The notes below the pieces were generated by a model that saw nothing but the letters and a program-made list of their open reading frames with translations, searched no databases and was not told the DNA's origin. This document shows positions 61,417-64,000 of a stretch of DNA of 64,000 bases, piece after piece. The stretch lies in assembly GCF_051660745.1 (NCBI RefSeq), contig NZ_JBOFQF010000003.1, positions 62,001 to 126,000 of the forward strand, in the 5' to 3' direction. A program made the translations under genes and the position numbers. This DNA is from Segniliparus sp051660745 (GTDB taxonomy: Bacteria; Actinomycetota; Actinomycetes; Mycobacteriales; Mycobacteriaceae). How positions within the stretch are numbered: the first letter of the stretch is position 1; the number at the start of each line of letters is the position of its first letter.

Positions 61417-62802
61417 ATGTCAACCATGTATGTGCGTAGTCCATATGACGGACGGGTCGTCGGAGAGGTCGCCCTCGCGGACGACGAAGAGGTCGAGCGG
61501 GTCGTGTCGGCGGCGCACGCGCTGCGCCGCCGCGCGATTCCCGCGCACGTGCTCGCCGGGGCGCTGCGGCAGATCTCGGACGAGATCGCCGCGCGCGCGG
61601 ACGAGGCCGCGGCGATATTGACCGCCGAGAGCGGGAAGCCGGTCCAATGGGCCAGGGCCGAGGTCTCACGGGCGGTGTCGACCTTCGGATGGGCGGCGCA
61701 AGAGGCTCGGACGTTCTCCGGCGAGCTGCAACGCCTGGACACCGACCCTGGCGGCGTCGGGCGGCTGGCGATCACCCGTCGCGTGCCGATCGGCCCGGTC
61801 CTGGGGATCACGCCGTTCAACTTCCCGTTGAACCTGGTGGCGCACAAAGTCGCGCCCGCGCTCGCGATCGGCGCGCCGATCATCGTCAAACCGGCTCCGC
61901 GCACGCCGCTGTCGGCGCTCTTCCTCGCCGAGGTCGTGGCGAAGACCGATCTGCCGGAGGGAATGTTCGCGGTGCTGAACATCACGAACGAGCAAACCGT
62001 CGCGCTCGTTCGCGACCCCCGGCTGCCGGTGGTCTCCTTCACCGGTTCGGTGCCGGTCGGCTGGTCGATCCGAGACTCCGTGCCGCGCAAGAAGGTCGTC
62101 CTGGAGCTCGGCGGCAACGGAGCTGCCGTGGTCTGCCCGGACTGGAGCAGCGAGGAGGACTTGGATTGGGCCGCGACACGGATCGCGACCTTCTCCAACT
62201 ACCAGGCGGGGCAGTCCTGCATCTCGGTGCAGCGGGTCTACGCGGACCGGGCGCTGCACGACGACCTGCTCGAACGCATTGTGGCCAAGACCGAGGCGCT
62301 CAAGACCGGCGACCCCGCGGACGAGGCGACCCAAGTCGGGCCGCTCATCGACGAGGATTCGGCCAAACGGGTCGAGGCGTGGGTCGAGGAGGCCAAAGCT
62401 GGCGGCGCGACCGTGGCGACCGGCGGGGTCCGGTCCGGCACGAGCTACGCGCCAACAGTCCTGACGAACGTATTGGCCGAAGCCAAAGTCCTCGCCGAGG
62501 AGGTGTTCGGCCCGGTGCTGTCGGTCCTCCCGGTCGACTCCGTCGACGAGGCGTTCGCGAAAGTGAACGAGTCTCGGTTCGGCTTGCAGACCGGGGTCTT
62601 CACCCACGATCTGCAGACCGCGTTCCGCGCGGGCCGGGAGCTCGAAGTCGGGGGAGTGATCGTCGGCGACGTGCCCTCGTACCGGGCCGACCAGATGCCC
62701 TACGGCGGGGTCAAGGACTCCGGAGTCGGCCGTGAGGGCGTGCGCAGCGCCATGAACGACCTCAGCGAGGAGAAAGTCCTCGTCCTCACCAACGTCCTGT
62801 AG
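61417..62802 (+). CDS. NAD(P)-dependent aldehyde dehydrogenase
   Basis: A 461-residue aldehyde dehydrogenase. Cofactor region ITPFNFPLNLVAHKVAPALAIGAPIIVKPA, FTGSVPVGW, the general base in VLELGGNGA (about 229-237), the nucleophile in YQAGQSCISVQR (about Cys268) and EVFGPVLSVLPV are all in order. It resembles the succinate-semialdehyde/lactaldehyde/phosphonoacetaldehyde branch, but the substrate cannot be fixed. ATG 61417 (MSTMYVRSP) and ATG 61426 are both possible. It is divergent from the TVP38-type gene, only 16 bases away, so their promoters overlap. Confidence 0.88.
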   Translation: MSTMYVRSPYDGRVVGEVALADDEEVERVVSAAHALRRRAIPAHVLAGALRQISDEIAARADEAAAILTAESGKPVQWARAEVSRAVSTFGWAAQEARTFSGELQRLDTDPGGVGRLAITRRVPIGPVLGITPFNFPLNLVAHKVAPALAIGAPIIVKPAPRTPLSALFLAEVVAKTDLPEGMFAVLNITNEQTVALVRDPRLPVVSFTGSVPVGWSIRDSVPRKKVVLELGGNGAAVVCPDWSSEEDLDWAATRIATFSNYQAGQSCISVQRVYADRALHDDLLERIVAKTEALKTGDPADEATQVGPLIDEDSAKRVEAWVEEAKAGGATVATGGVRSGTSYAPTVLTNVLAEAKVLAEEVFGPVLSVLPVDSVDEAFAKVNESRFGLQTGVFTHDLQTAFRAGRELEVGGVIVGDVPSYRADQMPYGGVKDSGVGREGVRSAMNDLSEEKVLVLTNVL

Positions 62803-62826
62803 CCGCCGCCTCGTCGGTTTCGACCG

Positions 62827-62859
62827 CTGCAAGCAGAGGCCGTGGCGTGCTGCTTGCAG
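62827..62859 (+). terminator. Hairpin after the aldehyde dehydrogenase gene
   Basis: A perfect 10-bp stem (CTGCAAGCAG / CTGCTTGCAG) with a 13-base loop lies 24 bases after the stop. No U-tract follows. Confidence 0.55.
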
Positions 62860-62894
62860 CTCGTGTTCCACGCGCTCCGCTTTGCTGGGAATTC

Positions 62895-62973
62895 CCTGTG
62901 TTACCTGGCAATCTCCTGTGTTCCAAAATCTGCTAGCGCAAAACGCTTGCAAGTGCTAGCAGCGCGCGCTAGC
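62895..62973 (+). promoter_or_regulatory. Repeated sites upstream of the XRE-HBHA locus
   Basis: CCTGTGTT occurs twice, 20 bp apart (62895-62902, 62915-62922). The palindrome GCTAGC occurs three times (62932-62937, 62955-62960, 62968-62973), the last nine bases before the regulator's GTG start. Together they form a compact promoter/operator region; autoregulation by the XRE protein is the simplest reading. Confidence 0.55.
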
Positions 62974-62981
62974 ATGGGGTC

Positions 62982-63368
62982 GTGAGCCGAGAGGTGAAAG
63001 AGATCTGGGACATCCGAGAGATCGGAGACATCGGTGAGTACATCCGTACTCAGCGGGAACAGGCGCAGGTCTCTTTGCGCCAATTGGCCCAGCGGGCCGG
63101 GGTCAGCAATCCGTACCTCAGCCAAATCGAGCGAGGACTGCGCAAGCCGTCCGCCCAAGTGATGGGACAGATCGCCAGGGCTTTGCGGCTCTCGGCCGAG
63201 GCTTTGGGCACGCAGGCCGAGTTCCTGGCGGAGCGCGAGCCGAGCCGGGTTCGCGAAGCCGTGCTGGTCGACGAGTCCATCACAGAGCGGCAAAAAGACG
63301 CGCTGATCCAGGTCTATGAAGCTTTTGTCCAGGAGACCTTGCGGACGCGAGAGCTCCAAACCGATTAA
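62982..63368 (+). CDS. XRE-family regulator (Rv0474-like)
   Basis: A 128-residue regulator directly upstream of the HBHA gene, as Rv0474 is in M. tuberculosis. The helix-turn-helix is SLRQLAQRAGVSNPYLSQIERGLRKPS (about 29-55). A C-terminal helical part (ITERQKDALIQVYEAFVQETL) may dimerise. The GTG start at 62982 places the first conserved residues correctly. Three GCTAGC palindromes lie within 50 bases upstream. The 28-bp gap to the HBHA start implies co-transcription. Confidence 0.88.
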   Translation: MSREVKEIWDIREIGDIGEYIRTQREQAQVSLRQLAQRAGVSNPYLSQIERGLRKPSAQVMGQIARALRLSAEALGTQAEFLAEREPSRVREAVLVDESITERQKDALIQVYEAFVQETLRTRELQTD

Positions 63369-63396
63369 CCCAACCCTACAACCAATGGAGATTGAT

Positions 63397-63972
63397 ATGG
63401 CTGAGAAAACCGAGAAGAAGAGCATCCCGTCCCTCGACATCAAGGCGCCGTTCTACGCCGCGGTCGGCGTGGGCGACCTCGCCGTCGCTGCGGTGAACGA
63501 CATCGTCGAGAAGATCCGCGAGACCGCCGAGAACGCGACCAGCGAGGTTCTGGCGAAGGTCAACGAGGCGAGGGGCAAGCACCTGCCGGAGAAGGCCGAG
63601 AAGGTCGAGGAGAGCGACATCCGCGATCTCGTCACGAAGTTCTCGCCCGAGGAGCTGCGCAAGGTCGCCGAGGCGTACAGCAAGGTCGCGCTCGACATCT
63701 TCAACCTCCTCGCCGAGCGGGGCGAAGAGGCCACCAAGCGTCTGCTCAAGCAGTCCGACGTCGAGAGCGTGAAGAAGACCGTCACCGACAAGGTGGAGGA
63801 AGCGAAGACCGTCGTCGCCGACAAGGTCGACGAGGTCCGCGAGCTCACCGACGAGGCGCTCGGCAAGGTCGCGAGCGGCACCCGCGCGCTGGGCGAGCAG
63901 GTCACCAAGACCGCGACCAGCACCACCCGTCGCGCCACCCCCGCGAAGAAGGACGACTCCGCCGCCAAGTGA
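63397..63972 (+). CDS. hbhA: Heparin-binding hemagglutinin-like protein (HBHA)
   Basis: A 191-residue HBHA-like surface protein. Near the N-terminus is DIKAPFYAAVGVGDLAVAAVNDIV (family hallmark), then a long coiled coil (about 40-165) with KVEEAKTVVADKVDEVRELTDEA-type repeats. In mycobacteria the C-terminal Lys/Pro/Ala repeats bind heparan sulfate; here only a short TTRRATPAKKDDSAAK tail is present, with one PAKK unit. Classic adhesin activity may therefore be weak, and a role in lipid-body or cell-surface organisation is an alternative. ATG 63397 has GGAG nine bases upstream; ATG 63385 is an in-frame alternative. Confidence 0.9.
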   Translation: MAEKTEKKSIPSLDIKAPFYAAVGVGDLAVAAVNDIVEKIRETAENATSEVLAKVNEARGKHLPEKAEKVEESDIRDLVTKFSPEELRKVAEAYSKVALDIFNLLAERGEEATKRLLKQSDVESVKKTVTDKVEEAKTVVADKVDEVRELTDEALGKVASGTRALGEQVTKTATSTTRRATPAKKDDSAAK

Positions 63973-64000
63973 GCGGGACGCCCCGCCAAAACCGAAAAAC

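Overview
The window is dense, high-GC coding DNA from a mycolic-acid actinobacterium (order Mycobacteriales). The evidence is gene order. pdxT-yebC-ruvCAB-yajC-secDF-(oligopeptide-binding lipoprotein)-apt-relA-ppiB-(MBL hydrolase)-hisS follows the M. tuberculosis Rv2604c-Rv2580c block. ABC-F - small HTH - acnR - acn - DUF6676-like protein - two NlpC/P60 hydrolases - moxR - DUF58 - VWA follows Rv1473-Rv1481. XRE regulator - HBHA follows Rv0474-Rv0475. A wax-ester synthase/DGAT, an MmpS-like protein and Ag85-type esterases fit the same group. Several arrangements differ from Mycobacterium, and a Segniliparus-like genus is my best guess from memory, not proven here.

Layout: 1-4.6 kb holds a VOC fragment, a ribokinase, an ABC exporter pair and a WS/DGAT. 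4.8-9.1 kb is the HspR-controlled dnaK-grpE-dnaJ-hspR operon with two HAIR operators. 9.1-15.4 kb is accessory: two large secreted Ser/Gly-rich proteins built from a repeated 117-120-residue half-module flank an aldose epimerase, followed by two short membrane proteins that share the N-terminus MTYPY. 15.5-34.7 kb is the conserved vitamin B6/recombination/protein export/stringent response/translation block. It carries inserted novelties: a lipoprotein copied from the SecD periplasmic domain, a His-rich exported peptide behind a 51-bp copper-type palindrome, and a second cyclophilin. 34.9-40.7 kb has a TPP enzyme, two tandem Ag85/esterase-D proteins and a P450. 40.9-44.1 kb is an amino-sugar uptake-kinase-isomerase operon. 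44.2-49.8 kb mixes secreted two-cysteine proteins, an ABC-F protein, an AAA ATPase and a cupin with a SoxR-type box. 50-60.7 kb is the aconitase and cell-wall hydrolase/MoxR block. 60.6-64 kb has a TVP38-family membrane protein, an aldehyde dehydrogenase and the HBHA locus.

The genes act mostly in envelope biology: Sec export, peptidoglycan hydrolysis, extracytoplasmic folding, mycolate/lipid chemistry and surface proteins, with stress and metabolic regulators (HspR, AcnR, RelA). Many starts lie 6-8 bases after a good -10 hexamer, suggesting common leaderless transcription. A roughly 90-bp element recurs three times, each time just downstream of a plus-strand gene. No tRNA, rRNA, CRISPR array, insertion sequence or prophage was seen.
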